Position numbers and translations under genes: made by a program. Positions 7,839-16,325 of a stretch of 35,831 bases of DNA are shown piece after piece (positions within the stretch are counted from its first letter, which is position 1; each line of letters begins with the position of its first letter). Under the pieces are notes generated by a model. It saw only the letters and a program-made list of their open reading frames with translations, was not told where the DNA came from and did not search any database. The stretch comes from Methylobacter sp. Its GTDB lineage: Bacteria > Pseudomonadota > Gammaproteobacteria > Methylococcales > Methylomonadaceae. Where the stretch lies: assembly GCA_030655535.1 (NCBI GenBank), contig JAURVK010000003.1:1-35831 (forward strand), written 5' to 3'.

Positions 7839-8393
7839 ATGGAAAAAGTTGATGTATTTGATCTGATCGAGCGGATGTCCGCGCTGATCCGGTCTGAAGA
7901 ACGTAAAAAATGTACGGAATTAGGCTTGCAACCGGTTCATTTGCAGGTAATGGATTATTTGTCCCGCTGCAACCGTTATAGCGACACCCCGGCAGCGCTC
8001 ACTAATTACTTGGGCATGACCCGCGGTACGGTTTCCCAAACCTTGCTGTTGCTGGAAAAAAAAGGCTACATTAAAAAAACAGCCGATGTAAATGACCGGC
8101 GTGTGGTACATCTTTGCCTTTTGGCTGAAGGCGATGCTATCTTGAATAAAGCCCGTCCGACGGATTTATACAGTCAGGCATCGGCAATATTTAATGAAAA
8201 CGATAGCCAGGAAAATATTTTTGTTAATGCGCTGACCGCGCTGCAAAAAGCCAATAAATCCCAATCATTCGGACTTTGTAAAACCTGTAAATATTTCACC
8301 ACAACGGCGGATGGCTTCGTTTGCGGCTTAACCAAAGAACCGCTTAGTCAAATCGATAGCGAGAAAATATGCCAGGAGCATACCGTTATTTGA
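7839..8393 (+). CDS. MarR-family regulator with C-terminal cysteine cluster
   Basis: A 184-residue cytoplasmic DNA-binding protein. Residues about 15-110 form a MarR winged helix-turn-helix: recognition helix region TNYLGMTRGTVSQTLLLLEKKG, then the wing segment ADVNDRRVVHL. After residue 145 there is an added tail with four cysteines at 147, 150, 162 and 178 (CX2C-X11-C-X15-C), suitable for zinc or an iron-sulfur cluster. A redox- or metal-sensing repressor is therefore a reasonable inference; the bound ligand is unknown. The ATG at 7839 is preferred for the N-terminus MEKVDVFDL; an ATG at 7824 adds five residues. It follows the C1-cofactor genes by 99 bases, with TATAAT at 7794-7799 as a possible -10 element, and meets the next gene tail to tail. 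Confidence 0.85.
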   Translation: MEKVDVFDLIERMSALIRSEERKKCTELGLQPVHLQVMDYLSRCNRYSDTPAALTNYLGMTRGTVSQTLLLLEKKGYIKKTADVNDRRVVHLCLLAEGDAILNKARPTDLYSQASAIFNENDSQENIFVNALTALQKANKSQSFGLCKTCKYFTTTADGFVCGLTKEPLSQIDSEKICQEHTVI

Positions 8394-8403
8394 CGGTTGC
8401 CGG

Positions 8404-9456
8404 CTAAACAATAGCGAGTTCGGCGTCATTAGCATCGTCACCTATATCCGGCGAAATATCGTCGTGAAAGTTGCCCACATGTTCGGCAACTTCCCTGGAG
8501 TCTTCAAATCTTGCGATGTGGTAGACTGCTTCACCTTCATACACGAGGGGTATTTCACTGCGACCTATAATAATGCCGCTGAATAGCGATATGACTTCTA
8601 TCTCAAGACTGGAAACCGGGTCGCTAACCATGCCCAACAATTCATTCTTTGCTACCCTGCAACCCAATGACTTCAGTGTACGAAAAATACCGCTGCCCGG
8701 CGATCTGATCCAGGTACTGGAACGAGCGATATAAGGCTCGTTGGAAGGCGTACTGCGTTTTTTTCGGGTTGCAATCATGCCTAAATGACGCATTACATTT
8801 AGAATCCCCCGTACACCGGCACGGATTGATATTTCATCAAATCGTAAGGCTTCTCCAGCCTCATAAAGCAGCATTGGAATGCCTTGCTCTGATGCGGATT
8901 CTCTTAACGAGCCATCGCGCACGTTGGCATTGATCAACACCGGAACATTAAAAGCCTTGGCCAAGGATAAGGTCGCTTCGTTATCCAGATTGGCACGTAT
9001 TTGCGACAAATTGCTGCGATGTATGGCACCCGTATGTAAATCAATGCCATGGGTGCTGTTAGCCACAATTTCCGTCATAAACAAATCGGCTATTCGTGAA
9101 GCCAGAGCGCCTTTTTTTGAGCCGGGAAAGGAACGGTTTAAATCGCGCCTATCGGGTAAATAGCGGGATCGATGAATAATGCCATAGACATTCACGATGG
9201 GTATTGCGATCAAGGTCCCTTTGATCCGTTTTAATGCGGGATCTTTTAATAGACGGCGAATGATTTCGACGCCATTCAGCTCATCGCCATGTATCGCGGC
9301 GCTGATAAACAATCGGGGTCCAGGTCTTTTGCCATGGATAATGTGAACGGGCATGGTCATTGGCGTATGGGTATAGAGTGGCGGCAACGGCAGGTCTATG
9401 ACCAGGTTTGTTCCGGGTTGAATAGTTTGGCCGCTGATAATCAAGTCTTGTCGCAT
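8404..9456 (-). CDS. Succinylglutamate desuccinylase/aspartoacylase family zinc hydrolase
   Basis: A 350-residue protein of the M14-like aspartoacylase family (COG3608 type). Zinc-binding residues are visible in AAIHGDELNGVEIIRR (His and Glu) and GIDLHTGA (second His). PDRRDLNRSFPG is the substrate-binding loop and LLYEAGEALRFDE carries the probable catalytic Glu. Such enzymes cleave an amide bond of an N-acyl amino acid or similar compound; the substrate cannot be read here. In many gammaproteobacteria relatives neighbour rimK, but the RimK-like gene here is 5 kb away and belongs to the H4MPT set. The ATG at 9456 with AAGGATAAATTT before it is chosen. Upstream in-frame codons would add 25 residues unlike the family. 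The C-terminus is acidic. Confidence 0.85.
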   Translation of the reverse strand: MRQDLIISGQTIQPGTNLVIDLPLPPLYTHTPMTMPVHIIHGKRPGPRLFISAAIHGDELNGVEIIRRLLKDPALKRIKGTLIAIPIVNVYGIIHRSRYLPDRRDLNRSFPGSKKGALASRIADLFMTEIVANSTHGIDLHTGAIHRSNLSQIRANLDNEATLSLAKAFNVPVLINANVRDGSLRESASEQGIPMLLYEAGEALRFDEISIRAGVRGILNVMRHLGMIATRKKRSTPSNEPYIARSSTWIRSPGSGIFRTLKSLGCRVAKNELLGMVSDPVSSLEIEVISLFSGIIIGRSEIPLVYEGEAVYHIARFEDSREVAEHVGNFHDDISPDIGDDANDAELAIV

Positions 9457-9612
9457 AAATTTATCCTTATAACTGATGTTGCTGACTGTCCACAAAAGGC
9501 ACGAAAAACAGAGAAAATTTTTATAGTACAAGTTGTTTGATAGATAGCCTGAAGAAAACCACTGCTTCTATCGGCCGGGGTAACATCATTTATATGAAGC
9601 ATTGCCTAGCGG

Positions 9613-11172
9613 TTAAATCCTGCGATAGTCGGCTAAATTGATTTCATACTTTTTCAGCTTGGTGTAAACAGCGCGCGATGTGATTCCCATGTCTTCCGCT
9701 GCTTCTTTGATGTTGCCCTGATGTTGTTTTAGAGCGATGTCAAGAAACGCCCGCTCAGCTTTGGCAATAGCGCGTTCTTTGATGTCTTTCCATTCTGCAT
9801 TGTTTTCTGTTTTGGCCGGAAGCGGCAAATCCAACTCGGTCATTTCTTTGCCGGCGGCAAATAAAATGCTGCGTTCAAGGATGTTTTCCAGTTCACGGAC
9901 ATTGCCCGGCCAAGGATAAGCGCGAATTTTTTGCATGACTTCGCGACTGACCGATTCAACCGCCTTGTTATATTTCTTACTCAAGCGCTGCACAATCAAT
10001 TGCACGAGATACGGCAAGTCTTCCGGGCGTTCGACCAGAGGGGGAATGCTTAATCGAACCACGTTGATGCGGTAATACAGGTCATTGCGGAACAGGCCTT
10101 GTTTGACCAGTTCTTCCAGGTTGTTATTGGTTGCGGAGATTATTCTCAGGTCAACCGACAGGGTTTGTTTGCCGCCGACTCTGTCCAGTTCGCCTTCCTG
10201 TAGCACCCGAAGCAACCGAGTTTGTGCGGCAGGGGACAGGGTATCGACTTCATCCAGAAACAAGGTTCCGCCTTCGGCTCTTTCAAAATAACCTTGATGC
10301 ACTTCGATGGCTCCGGTGAACGCGCCTTTTTCATGTCCGAACAGCGCGCTCTCGATCAGGCTTTCCGGAATTGCGCCGCAGTTGATCGGGATAAAGGGTT
10401 TGTTGCAGCGGTCGCTCATCGCATGTATGGCGCGTGCAATCAATTCCTTGCCGACACCGGTTTGCCCCTGAATCAGCACTGTCGCCAACGTCGGCGCAAT
10501 GACTTCTATGGCTTGCAATATTTTTTGCATGGTCGGCGATTTGGCAATAATCGCCGGAGGCTGGTGTTTTTTTGCAGGCTGCTTGCTTTGTTTGCGCCAA
10601 ATCTGTTGCATGCTCCGTTCAATGCGGGAGTGCAGCTCGTTCATATCCTGCATTTCCTTGACGGGTGTGGTGTCGGTGTATTCCATTCCCGGACGGTCTT
10701 TTGCCGCGTTCGGGTTGGTGTATACGCAAACTTCGCACTGACCGTCGTGGCGGGCAATGCTTTGTTTGATTTCCACTTTGGCGTAACCGAAATTTCTGGC
10801 GGCGATGCCGCCAAAGACGCTGGACGTCATTCTGCACAATTCGGGAAAATTGGTCACCCGGTCGCCGAAAGGACAACGGCTGTTGGTTACGGTAATGCAA
10901 TCGGGGTTGCTGGAAACCAGCGAGAATTTACCGCCGATATTGTTTTTAAGACCGAGGATCAGTTCGGTATAGCCTTCTTTGTCGAGCAATTCGCTTTTGT
11001 GTGTTTCTTCCCGATAGGTTTGTTCAAAAAAGCATCCGGCAGTCTTGGCAATGTGCTCAATCAATTGCTCGCAGTGCTTTTGTCCCTGTTGTTCGCTGGC
11101 ATGCATCAGTTCAAGGATGAAGGTTTGCAGGAAAAAAGCAGGCGTTAAATCGGAAAGAGAGTTATTGTTCAT
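9613..11172 (-). CDS. Sigma-54-dependent activator with cysteine-bearing sensor domain
   Basis: A 519-residue transcription activator. Residues about 1-165 form a sensor domain with NSRCPFGD (Cys100), Cys113, and GQCEVCVY (Cys146, Cys149). This resembles the V4R/4-vinyl-reductase-type ligand domains found on some activators. The AAA+ domain (about 208-440) has Walker A GQTGVGKE at 236-243, the sigma-54 contact loop GAFTGA at 283-288 and Walker B GGTLFLDEV. A Fis-type helix-turn-helix ends the protein (GNIKEAAEDMGITSRAVYTKLKK). It drives RNA polymerase-sigma-54 at target promoters after sensing a signal, perhaps a small hydrophobic ligand, metal or redox state. It precedes the aspartoacylase gene on the same strand by 156 bases. 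I found no convincing -24/-12 promoter in the window. Confidence 0.92.
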   Translation of the reverse strand: MNNNSLSDLTPAFFLQTFILELMHASEQQGQKHCEQLIEHIAKTAGCFFEQTYREETHKSELLDKEGYTELILGLKNNIGGKFSLVSSNPDCITVTNSRCPFGDRVTNFPELCRMTSSVFGGIAARNFGYAKVEIKQSIARHDGQCEVCVYTNPNAAKDRPGMEYTDTTPVKEMQDMNELHSRIERSMQQIWRKQSKQPAKKHQPPAIIAKSPTMQKILQAIEVIAPTLATVLIQGQTGVGKELIARAIHAMSDRCNKPFIPINCGAIPESLIESALFGHEKGAFTGAIEVHQGYFERAEGGTLFLDEVDTLSPAAQTRLLRVLQEGELDRVGGKQTLSVDLRIISATNNNLEELVKQGLFRNDLYYRINVVRLSIPPLVERPEDLPYLVQLIVQRLSKKYNKAVESVSREVMQKIRAYPWPGNVRELENILERSILFAAGKEMTELDLPLPAKTENNAEWKDIKERAIAKAERAFLDIALKQHQGNIKEAAEDMGITSRAVYTKLKKYEINLADYRRI

Positions 11173-11304
11173 GACGTTTTGTGAAGTAAATTTTCTTTAA
11201 TTGAAGCACGGCTTCATTCATCTGGCAATGTTAAAAACCAAGACATTGTAATATAAAGTGATTTTTTTGTGTTTGTTGGCGCAACATTTGCTTGTATTGA
11301 AACT

Positions 11305-11330
11305 AGGGCGACCTGCCGGATCGCCCCTAC
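11305..11330. repeat. REP-like palindrome, degenerate
   Basis: AGGGCGACC-TGCC-GGATCGCCCCT is a near-palindrome with one unpaired base, followed by AC. It is the same family as 6675-6702. It lies between the divergent sigma-54 activator and methyltransferase genes. Confidence 0.65.
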
Positions 11331-11371
11331 GATAAATGAGACCTAACTTAACTAATAACGAGGCGTTAACT

Positions 11372-12028
11372 ATGAACCAAGATAAACCCCCTTTAGATCC
11401 GCATCCCTTAAGCGAGTATGTTGCCTGGGCCGGAAGCCGCAACCGCGAACCGCTTTTGGGCGTTTTAAAAGAAAAGCTGCCTAAAGATCCGGGAAATGTT
11501 TTGGAGCTCGCCAGCGGCAGCGGTATGCATATTAACTATTTTGCACCGCATTTCGAGCATTTGCATTTTCATCCTTCCGATAAGGACAAAGAGGTTTTTA
11601 ATAACATCAATAAACTGTCAATCGATCACAAGAACGATAATATTGCCGATCCAGTTCATCTGGATTTAACCGATCCTGAAACCTGGTTTAATGCAGGCGA
11701 GCCACGTTCATTTGCTGCCATTTTCTGTATCAATATTTTTCAGGTAGCGCCCATTTCAATTGCCGACGGCATGATGAAATGTGCTTCACATCTACTGGAT
11801 GACGATGGTTTTTTGCTGATTTACGGTCCGTTTCAGGTGGAAGGCACATTCACCACTGATTCCAATAAAGAGTTTCATCAGACATTGAGTTCGGCAGGGG
11901 TTTCTGAATGGGGCTTAAAAGATGTCGCAGACCTGAAAAAGGCGGCGGCAAACCATGGTTTGGAATTAAAAGAGCAAATCAATATGCCGGCCAATAATTT
12001 CTCGCTGATATTTCGCAGAAAGGATTAA
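11372..12028 (+). CDS. DUF938-family SAM-dependent methyltransferase
   Basis: A 218-residue protein of the DUF938 class I methyltransferase family. It shows the SAM-binding loop LELASGSGMHINYFAP (about 43-58), an acidic second strand region, and the family signature AIFCINIFQVAPI near 116-128 followed by LLIYGPFQVEG. The methylated substrate of DUF938 proteins is not known to me. The ATG at 11372 has ACGAGG eight bases upstream and gives the usual start MNQDKPPLDPHPLSEYVAW. It is divergent from the sigma-54 activator, with a repeat between. The next gene lies 139 bases downstream across a heptamer repeat. Confidence 0.85.
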   Translation: MNQDKPPLDPHPLSEYVAWAGSRNREPLLGVLKEKLPKDPGNVLELASGSGMHINYFAPHFEHLHFHPSDKDKEVFNNINKLSIDHKNDNIADPVHLDLTDPETWFNAGEPRSFAAIFCINIFQVAPISIADGMMKCASHLLDDDGFLLIYGPFQVEGTFTTDSNKEFHQTLSSAGVSEWGLKDVADLKKAAANHGLELKEQINMPANNFSLIFRRKD

Positions 12029-12032
12029 ATTC

Positions 12033-12136
12033 AGGTAAAAGGCGAAGGGCGAAGGGCGAAAAAAAAGCTTGCAGTGAGGTTTAAGATTTTTTCAATTTTT
12101 AGCCTTTAGCCTTTAGCCTTTAGCCTTTAGCCCTTC
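12033..12136. repeat. Heptameric tandem repeats in inverted halves
   Basis: The left part (about 12036-12060) has three GGGCGAA-like heptamers. The right part (about 12098-12133) has four to five AGCCTTT heptamers. The two halves are roughly complementary, so the transcript could fold into a long imperfect hairpin. Similar GGCTAA/GGCGAA words recur around 27536-27570 and 27848-27880. Confidence 0.7.
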
Positions 12137-12167
12137 TACAATGATACTCAATTTTAGGAAATTAACT

Positions 12168-12902
12168 ATGGAGAGAAAATGTTCAGCCGTTATTATCGGG
12201 GTTGGCCCGGAGCAAGGCTTGGGCGCAACACTCGCCAAATATTTTGCAGCAAAAGGTTTGCACGTTTATATAGCCGGTCGAAGTGAAGGCAAGCTTCAAC
12301 AGGTAGCAGAAAAAATTCGGCAACAGGGCGGCTCAATCAGCATAGTGATTGCCGATGCAACCATTGAACGCGATGTAGCGCATTTATTCAAAATAGCGCA
12401 ACTCGATGGTTATAGTGTTGATATTGCCGCCTACAATGTAGACAGCAATATTCCATCGCCTTTATTGGAAACCGATGCGGAAACCTTTACCGCGCTTTGG
12501 CGACAAAATTGCCTGGGTGCTTTCTTCTTCGGCAAGGAAGCGCTTAAGGCAATGAAAGACCAACAACAAGGAACGCTAATTTTTACCGGCGCGACCGCGT
12601 CACTAAGAGCAAAGCCGCCGTTTACTGCATTTGCTGCTGCGAAAGCCGGTTTAAGGGCGTTGGCGCAAGGCATGGCAAGAGAATTTTCGCCGCAAGGCAT
12701 ACATGTGGTTCACGCTGTAATTGACGGAGTCATTGACGGCGAACGGGCAAGAAACCAGTTTCCCGATTATGTTAAGGCCAAAGGCAAGGATGGCTTGTTG
12801 CAGTTGGACGCCATCGCCGAAACTTATTGGGCTATCCACAAACAACATCCCAGCGCATGGACGCATGAACTGGACTTGAGGCCGTTTAAAGAACCGTTTT
12901 AG
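12168..12902 (+). CDS. Atypical short-chain dehydrogenase/reductase family protein
   Basis: A 244-residue Rossmann-fold SDR protein. The cofactor loop is GVGPEQGLGATLA near residues 10-22 and the next strand reads VYIAGRSEGKL, which suggests NADP(H) because of the Arg. At the usual catalytic site the sequence is GATASLRAKPPFTAFAAAK: the YxxxK tyrosine is replaced by phenylalanine, while the lysine remains. Some related SDR groups share this form. Either another residue provides the acid/base or the protein is not a classical reductase. The ATG at 12168 is chosen, with TAGGAA upstream. It ends 8 bases before the DUF1326 gene, so it is probably co-transcribed with it. Confidence 0.8.
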   Translation: MERKCSAVIIGVGPEQGLGATLAKYFAAKGLHVYIAGRSEGKLQQVAEKIRQQGGSISIVIADATIERDVAHLFKIAQLDGYSVDIAAYNVDSNIPSPLLETDAETFTALWRQNCLGAFFFGKEALKAMKDQQQGTLIFTGATASLRAKPPFTAFAAAKAGLRALAQGMAREFSPQGIHVVHAVIDGVIDGERARNQFPDYVKAKGKDGLLQLDAIAETYWAIHKQHPSAWTHELDLRPFKEPF

Positions 12903-12910
12903 GAGGCAGC

Positions 12911-13519
12911 ATGTCGGCAATCAAAAACTGGATGTTGCAGGGCAGTTATTTTGAAACCTGTAACTGCGAAACCGCCTGTCCTTGCGTATGGCTGCAACCG
13001 CCCACAGAAGGCGATTGCAAGCTGTTGGCGGCATGGCATATTGAACAGGGGCATCTGGATGATCAATCGCTGGATGGCTTGAATGTTGCGATGGCCTGTT
13101 ACTCGCCGGGACAGATGAAAGACGGTAACTGGCAAGCGGCGTTATATGTCGACGAACGGGCCGATGACCATCAATTTGATGCGCTTGTACAAATCTTTAG
13201 CGGCCGACAGGGCGGACACCCGTCGATTTTAATGAGCTTTGTCAGTGAGGTTTTAGGCGTGAAAAAAGTGAAAATCGATTATCAGGAACAGGGCAATAGT
13301 CGGCGTGTGATTATTCCCGGTATCGCCCAGGCCGATATTGAAAGTATTCAGGGCATAACCGGCGGACAAGCAACCATAAACAATCCGCCCTTGTGCGTGG
13401 TAACCAGTCATCCTACGGTGGTCGCCAAATCAAAAAAATATCGGTATCGGGATTACGATAAAAACTGGGAATTTTCCGAGCGTAACGGTTATTTCTCAGC
13501 ATTTATTTACCAATCGTAA
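12911..13519 (+). CDS. DUF1326 domain protein
   Basis: A 202-residue protein of the DUF1326 family, whose function is not established. It contains the cysteine motif ETCNCETACPCVW (Cys17, 19, 23, 25), a likely metal- or redox-active site, and the family segments AWHIEQGH and GGHPSILM. No signal peptide is visible, so it is probably cytoplasmic. It has the best ribosome site in the region (AGGAGG at 12901-12906). Its stop codon overlaps the start of the DUF2182 membrane protein by one base. The two families are commonly neighbours, so they likely act as a pair. Confidence 0.88.
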   Translation: MSAIKNWMLQGSYFETCNCETACPCVWLQPPTEGDCKLLAAWHIEQGHLDDQSLDGLNVAMACYSPGQMKDGNWQAALYVDERADDHQFDALVQIFSGRQGGHPSILMSFVSEVLGVKKVKIDYQEQGNSRRVIIPGIAQADIESIQGITGGQATINNPPLCVVTSHPTVVAKSKKYRYRDYDKNWEFSERNGYFSAFIYQS

Positions 13520-14274
13520 TGGTTTGGTTTAAACCACAAGTTTTTATTTTAGGCAGTGTGTTAGCGGTAACTTTTACTGCATGGGCTTATCTGTTTTATC
13601 AGCATCGTCAAATGGCATCACAAGCAATGGCGAGCCTATGGATGCCTCCTTCAGAGTCGTTGACCTGGCGCTTTATCGATTTCGCTTTAGTTTATTTTAT
13701 GTGGGCGGCAATGATGGCGGCAATGATGCTGCCTTCTGCAATCCCGATGATTCTGGCGTTTGCCCGTGTTTGTCGGCAACAAAACAAAGCGCCTTATTAC
13801 AAGACATATCTATTTACGTCGGCCTATCTGAGTATATGGCTGTTATTCAGTAGCGCGTTAACGCTGTTACAATGGCAAATGCATGGCCTAGCCTGGTTAT
13901 CGCCGATGATGAATAATCAAAACCCGATATTAGCGGCCGGTATTTTATTTTTAGCCGGTTTTTATCAGTTTATGCCGATAAAAAATGCCTGCTTAACACA
14001 TTGCAAAACCCCGATGGGTTTTTTATTAAATGAATGGCAGGATGGCTCTGTAGGCGCATTTAAGATGGGGCTGAAACATGGAGCAAACTGTTTGGGCTGT
14101 TGCTGGGCTCAAATGCTGATCATGTTTGCGGTGGGCGTGATGAACTTGCTGGGAATGGCTTTGATAACCTTGCTGGTCATAGCAGAAAAAACCCTGCCTG
14201 TTGAATCGAAGCTTATTTGCAAAACGGTAGGCGCCGCTTTTCTTGCCTGGGGAGTTGTCCTGCTAATTGTTTAA
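13519..14274 (+). CDS. DUF2182 integral membrane protein
   Basis: A 251-residue inner-membrane protein with about six to seven hydrophobic segments, one right at the N-terminus (VFILGSVLAVTFTAWAYLF). It carries the family signature AAMMAAMMLPSAIPM near 64-78 and a cysteine cluster KHGANCLGCCWAQM near 190-203. It belongs to the DUF2182 (predicted metal-binding membrane protein) family. Translation is coupled to the DUF1326 gene through the TAATG overlap. Metal handling is suggested by the histidines, methionines and cysteines but is not demonstrated. Confidence 0.88.
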   Translation: MVWFKPQVFILGSVLAVTFTAWAYLFYQHRQMASQAMASLWMPPSESLTWRFIDFALVYFMWAAMMAAMMLPSAIPMILAFARVCRQQNKAPYYKTYLFTSAYLSIWLLFSSALTLLQWQMHGLAWLSPMMNNQNPILAAGILFLAGFYQFMPIKNACLTHCKTPMGFLLNEWQDGSVGAFKMGLKHGANCLGCCWAQMLIMFAVGVMNLLGMALITLLVIAEKTLPVESKLICKTVGAAFLAWGVVLLIV

Positions 14275-14324
14275 AGATTGCCCGTTGTTAAATTCCTATT
14301 AATAAACCTGAGAAGATTATCGTA

Positions 14325-15359
14325 ATGAAAGTTCGTTCGCTAGTTGCTATTTCGATTTTATGGTCCGCTATCAGCGGCATCGCTAATGCTACGACCTACA
14401 CCTTGCCGGAAAACAGCAATGACAGTGTCATCACCCAATTCCATGACGACGTGCCTTTAACCCGTGCGGAACAAAACGAGACCTTACCGGATGTGGCCAG
14501 GCGCTTTCTGCTGGGACAAACGGAAATAGTGCGGTTGAACCCCGACGTTGATCGTTGGCAAGTCAAAAAGGATGAGGTTGTTCGTTTAGCCAACAGACGT
14601 ATCTTGCCGGATACGCCTCACGAAGGCATTACCTTAAATATCGCCGAATACCGGATGTATTATTATCCACCGACTCAAAAAGGAACGGTAATGTCCTATG
14701 CACATGGCATAGGCAGGCAAGACTGGAAAACGCCTTTGGGTAAAACCAGCATTGTGCGCAAAGTCAAAGATCCGTCGTGGCATCCGCCGGAATCAATCAG
14801 GCGCGAACATGCGGCAAATGGCGATCCGCTGCCTGCTGTCGTTCCACCGGGTCCGCATAATCCTCTGGGAGCCTACAAGATGCATCTGGCCGTTCCCGGC
14901 GGCTACCTGATACACGGCACCGATATTGACAAGATTTACGGCATAGGGATGCAGATAACACACGGTTGCGTGCGTATGTATCCTGAAGATATTGAAGCCT
15001 TGTACAATTCGGTTCCGGTAGGAACGCCGGTCTATATGGTCAAACAGCCAATCAAGGTTGGATGGTTGGACAATACGCTTTATGTAGAAGCGCATCCCGA
15101 TTTGGAGGGAGAGGAAACAACGTTGGATCAAAAATTCGATGTAGCGTTGACGCTGATTCAAAAAGCCAATATCGCCAGGGATGGCGTGTATGCCGCAAGC
15201 CGGCCGGGAACTGGCGTGCCTGAGTTTGACCGGGAAGCATTAAAGCAAGCGCTTACCGCTCTGGACGGAAATCCGGTGGCGCTTTATCAAAGATTGCTAC
15301 AGAAAGACTTGCCGGTATCGTTGCCGACCGGTCATGGTATTGAGCAAGGGTATTTGTGA
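14325..15359 (+). CDS. L,D-transpeptidase (YkuD family), exported
   Basis: A 344-residue periplasmic enzyme. Residues 1-22 form a signal peptide ending ANA. A LysM-like segment follows at about 50-90 (ETLPDVARRFLLGQTEIVRLN). The YkuD catalytic region has HGTD (His197) and ITHGCVRMYPED with His213 and nucleophile Cys215. Such ErfK/YbiS-type enzymes attach lipoproteins to, or cross-link, peptidoglycan at meso-diaminopimelate. A C-terminal stretch of about 90 residues lies beyond the catalytic domain. It starts 50 bases after the DUF2182 gene and is convergent with the HtpX-like gene. Confidence 0.93.
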   Translation: MKVRSLVAISILWSAISGIANATTYTLPENSNDSVITQFHDDVPLTRAEQNETLPDVARRFLLGQTEIVRLNPDVDRWQVKKDEVVRLANRRILPDTPHEGITLNIAEYRMYYYPPTQKGTVMSYAHGIGRQDWKTPLGKTSIVRKVKDPSWHPPESIRREHAANGDPLPAVVPPGPHNPLGAYKMHLAVPGGYLIHGTDIDKIYGIGMQITHGCVRMYPEDIEALYNSVPVGTPVYMVKQPIKVGWLDNTLYVEAHPDLEGEETTLDQKFDVALTLIQKANIARDGVYAASRPGTGVPEFDREALKQALTALDGNPVALYQRLLQKDLPVSLPTGHGIEQGYL

Positions 15360-15377
15360 TTGTAATAGGATGTGGTT

Positions 15378-16325
15378 CTAGTACCAAAAACCACCTAAAT
15401 GCCACCGCGGTTTTCTGACTGATTTTTGATAGTGAACCGGTACAGCAAACCGATCGTGATTTGAATATTTCAGAGCCTGATTCGGTAGTCCTTTTAAACG
15501 TAACAATCGATCTATTCTTTCTTCGGTGTCCGGATGCGTTCTGAGGATTGATGGAATCGATGCGCTATGACCGCGGCCGAATAGTATGTCTAAAATTGAG
15601 GTCTCATAGGCTTCCAATTTACTTAACGCCATTGCCAGACCTTCGGGATCGCCGGTTAATAATACGGCTTGACGATCGGCATCAAACTCCCTGATGCGAG
15701 ATAATAGAAGTTGCAGAAAACTCATCAGGGTTGGCGCCATAATGAGTACGCCTAATGCAAACCAGGAAATGGTCACCAGCCCCAAAAAATATAGCGGTAA
15801 GTTTATAAAAATCAACAAAAAACCCGCTAAAGACAAGGTGTTGGTGATTCGGCTGATAATGTCGGCATAAGTCATCACGCGTACATCATTATGCTGGATA
15901 TGACTGATTTCATGTGCCAGTACCGCAATAAGTTCGCGCATACTCAGGGTGTTTAACAGTGCATCGCTCAGACCGATGGCCGAATTTTCCGAGGTGCCCA
16001 CAGAGAAAGCATTCATCAATCGACTGGGCAAGTAATAAAGCGCGGGTGGCGAGGGTAAGTCGGCGCGGGCAGCCAGTTCCCGTGTTATCCGATAAAGATC
16101 GGGGGCATTATTTGCCGATAGCAATTTGCCCTTATACATAGAAAAAATCAAATATGGCGGTATGTTCGGACTAACAACCAGTATTAAAACGCCTAAAAAC
16201 GTCGCCCATAAAATGCCTTCAACCCCGGCTAGAATAAAACCGACCAATGAAAAAATGGCGCCCATGCAAAGAAACAGCGCTAAGGTATGAACGAAGTTTT
16301 TTAGCTTGTGACTGAATACTGTCAT
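15378..16325 (-). CDS. HtpX-like M48 membrane zinc metalloprotease
   Basis: A 315-residue inner-membrane protease. Two transmembrane segments come first (about 12-34 and 40-62). The zinc site AHEISH (His138, Glu139, His142) follows, then a second hydrophobic pair (165-205) and the third zinc ligand Glu213 in REFDADRQA. HtpX-type enzymes degrade damaged membrane proteins. The C-terminal tail is longer and more basic than in E. coli HtpX, so it is an HtpX-like paralog and not certainly HtpX itself. Its start overlaps the stop of the MlaC-like gene by one base, placing it at the end of a yadGH-mlaC-like operon. Confidence 0.88.
   Translation of the reverse strand: MTVFSHKLKNFVHTLALFLCMGAIFSLVGFILAGVEGILWATFLGVLILVVSPNIPPYLIFSMYKGKLLSANNAPDLYRITRELAARADLPSPPALYYLPSRLMNAFSVGTSENSAIGLSDALLNTLSMRELIAVLAHEISHIQHNDVRVMTYADIISRITNTLSLAGFLLIFINLPLYFLGLVTISWFALGVLIMAPTLMSFLQLLLSRIREFDADRQAVLLTGDPEGLAMALSKLEAYETSILDILFGRGHSASIPSILRTHPDTEERIDRLLRLKGLPNQALKYSNHDRFAVPVHYQKSVRKPRWHLGGFWY

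Noticed and set aside
10222-11148. A 308-residue + strand frame opposite the sigma-54 activator
   Set aside because: It is the antisense shadow of a well-conserved gene; its residues show no domain.
12098-12133. AGCCTTT tandem as a CRISPR-like or telomere-like array
   Set aside because: Units are seven bases with no spacers, so it is a simple tandem repeat.
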